Of a stretch of 6,909 bases of DNA, positions 6,312-6,909 are shown one piece after another. The translations under genes and the position numbers were made by a program. A model generated the notes under the pieces. It was not told the origin of the DNA. It was given only the letters and a program-made list of their open reading frames with translations, and did not search any database. The DNA comes from Ignavibacteriales bacterium (lineage in GTDB: Bacteria; Bacteroidota; Ignavibacteria; Ignavibacteriales; Ignavibacteriaceae): positions 1 through 6,909 of the forward strand of contig DAIEML010000127.1 in assembly GCA_027349615.1 (NCBI GenBank), given 5' to 3'. Position 1 is the first letter of the stretch. Each line of letters starts with the position of its first letter.

Positions 6312-6909
6312 TGGCGCTTGAAAATACAGTAAAAAGAGTTCTGGTTTCAATCGTTGCCATTCCATTAATTTTATTTGTTAGTTATTTAGGAAGCTTTTTC
6401 TTTTTTTCATTTGTATTAGCAATTGCGCTTATATCATTTTATGAATTTTCAAATCTTGCAAAGTCCAAAGGCGCATATACAAATCTTTGGATTGGCTTTA
6501 CTGCATTAATTTTACTTTTAATAAATCAGTTCAATTATATATTTGAAACTTATTCCTTTCTTTTATTTCTATTAATTGCACTAACTTTAATTGAATTATT
6601 CAGGAATAAAAATTCAGCGATAATGAATATCGGATCAACATTGCTTGGAATATTTTATATCGGTTTATTTGCCAGCTCATTAATCGGGATAAGAGAATTT
6701 TATCCTTCTATCGGTGATTTGTATTCGCGCGGCGGTTATATAATTATTTCGATTTTTATTTCAATTTGGATTTGCGATTCCGCCGCTTACTTTTTAGGAA
6801 CCGCATACGGAAAAAATAAATTGATGCCGCGTGTAAGTCCCAACAAAAGCTGGGAAGGCGCGTTCGCCGGATTTGTTTTTTCGATCATTGGAATGCTGGC
6901 GTGCAAATC
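6311..6909 (+). CDS. cdsA: Phosphatidate cytidylyltransferase (CDP-diglyceride synthase), 3' truncated by window end
   Basis: This inner-membrane enzyme converts phosphatidate and CTP to CDP-diacylglycerol, the branch point for bacterial phospholipids. The visible 199 residues begin MALENTVKRVLVSIVAIPLI, a basic patch leading into the first of several membrane helices that fill the N-terminal half. A conserved CdsA block follows: WICDSAAYFLGTAYGKNKL (Asp156) and SPNKSWEGAFAG from Ser176, equivalent to the SPKKTWEG motif of the family. The C-terminal family signature (K-D-x(n)-HGG-x-x-DR-x-D) would lie beyond the window. Family members are about 270-280 residues, so roughly a quarter is missing only because the window ends. 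The start overlaps the upstream stop by one base, with AGGAAG (6295-6300) ten bases upstream as ribosome site. Confidence 0.93.
   Translation, partial: MALENTVKRVLVSIVAIPLILFVSYLGSFFFFSFVLAIALISFYEFSNLAKSKGAYTNLWIGFTALILLLINQFNYIFETYSFLLFLLIALTLIELFRNKNSAIMNIGSTLLGIFYIGLFASSLIGIREFYPSIGDLYSRGGYIIISIFISIWICDSAAYFLGTAYGKNKLMPRVSPNKSWEGAFAGFVFSIIGMLACK

Overview
This window is an AT-rich, gene-dense stretch of a diderm (outer-membrane) bacterial chromosome. All nine recognisable genes lie on the + strand. The likely source is the Bacteroidota/Chlorobiota/Ignavibacteria (FCB) group. That is inferred from the strong A/T bias, the mix of Shine-Dalgarno and leaderless-looking starts, an LptE-like protein tail, and protein features resembling that group. 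No rRNA or other phylogenetic marker is present to prove it.

Left block (about 1-4857). The 3' end of a probable LptE-like lipoprotein gene comes first. It is followed by a membrane-embedded processive family 2 glycosyltransferase (cellulose/mannan-synthase-like) and, 9 bases later, a TPR protein with a GTG start. Next is a 3-methyladenine DNA glycosylase (AAG/MPG family). Its stop overlaps the start of a family 9 (heptosyltransferase-type) glycosyltransferase by ATGA. That gene in turn overlaps the start of a secreted DUF3108 protein. The short gaps and overlaps suggest one transcription unit, mainly concerned with cell-envelope glycan or LPS assembly, with a DNA repair gene embedded in it.

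Spacer (4858-4974). This is the only gap over 100 bases. It is extremely A/T-rich, has no convincing hairpin terminator, and probably carries the promoter of the next block.

Right block (4975-6909). An eight-helix CPBP-family membrane protease is followed by a small zinc-ribbon/DUF2007 protein with a strong ribosome binding site. Phosphatidate cytidylyltransferase (CdsA) follows through a TAATG stop/start overlap and is cut by the window end. CdsA makes CDP-diacylglycerol, the precursor of membrane phospholipids, so this block also concerns the membrane.

I see no mobile element, CRISPR array, tRNA, rRNA, phage gene or obvious defence system. The region looks like ordinary core-genome housekeeping. 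The points most worth checking are the undefined product of the family 2 glycosyltransferase with its TPR partner, the altered active-site positions in the family 9 glycosyltransferase, and the DUF2007-CdsA coupling.
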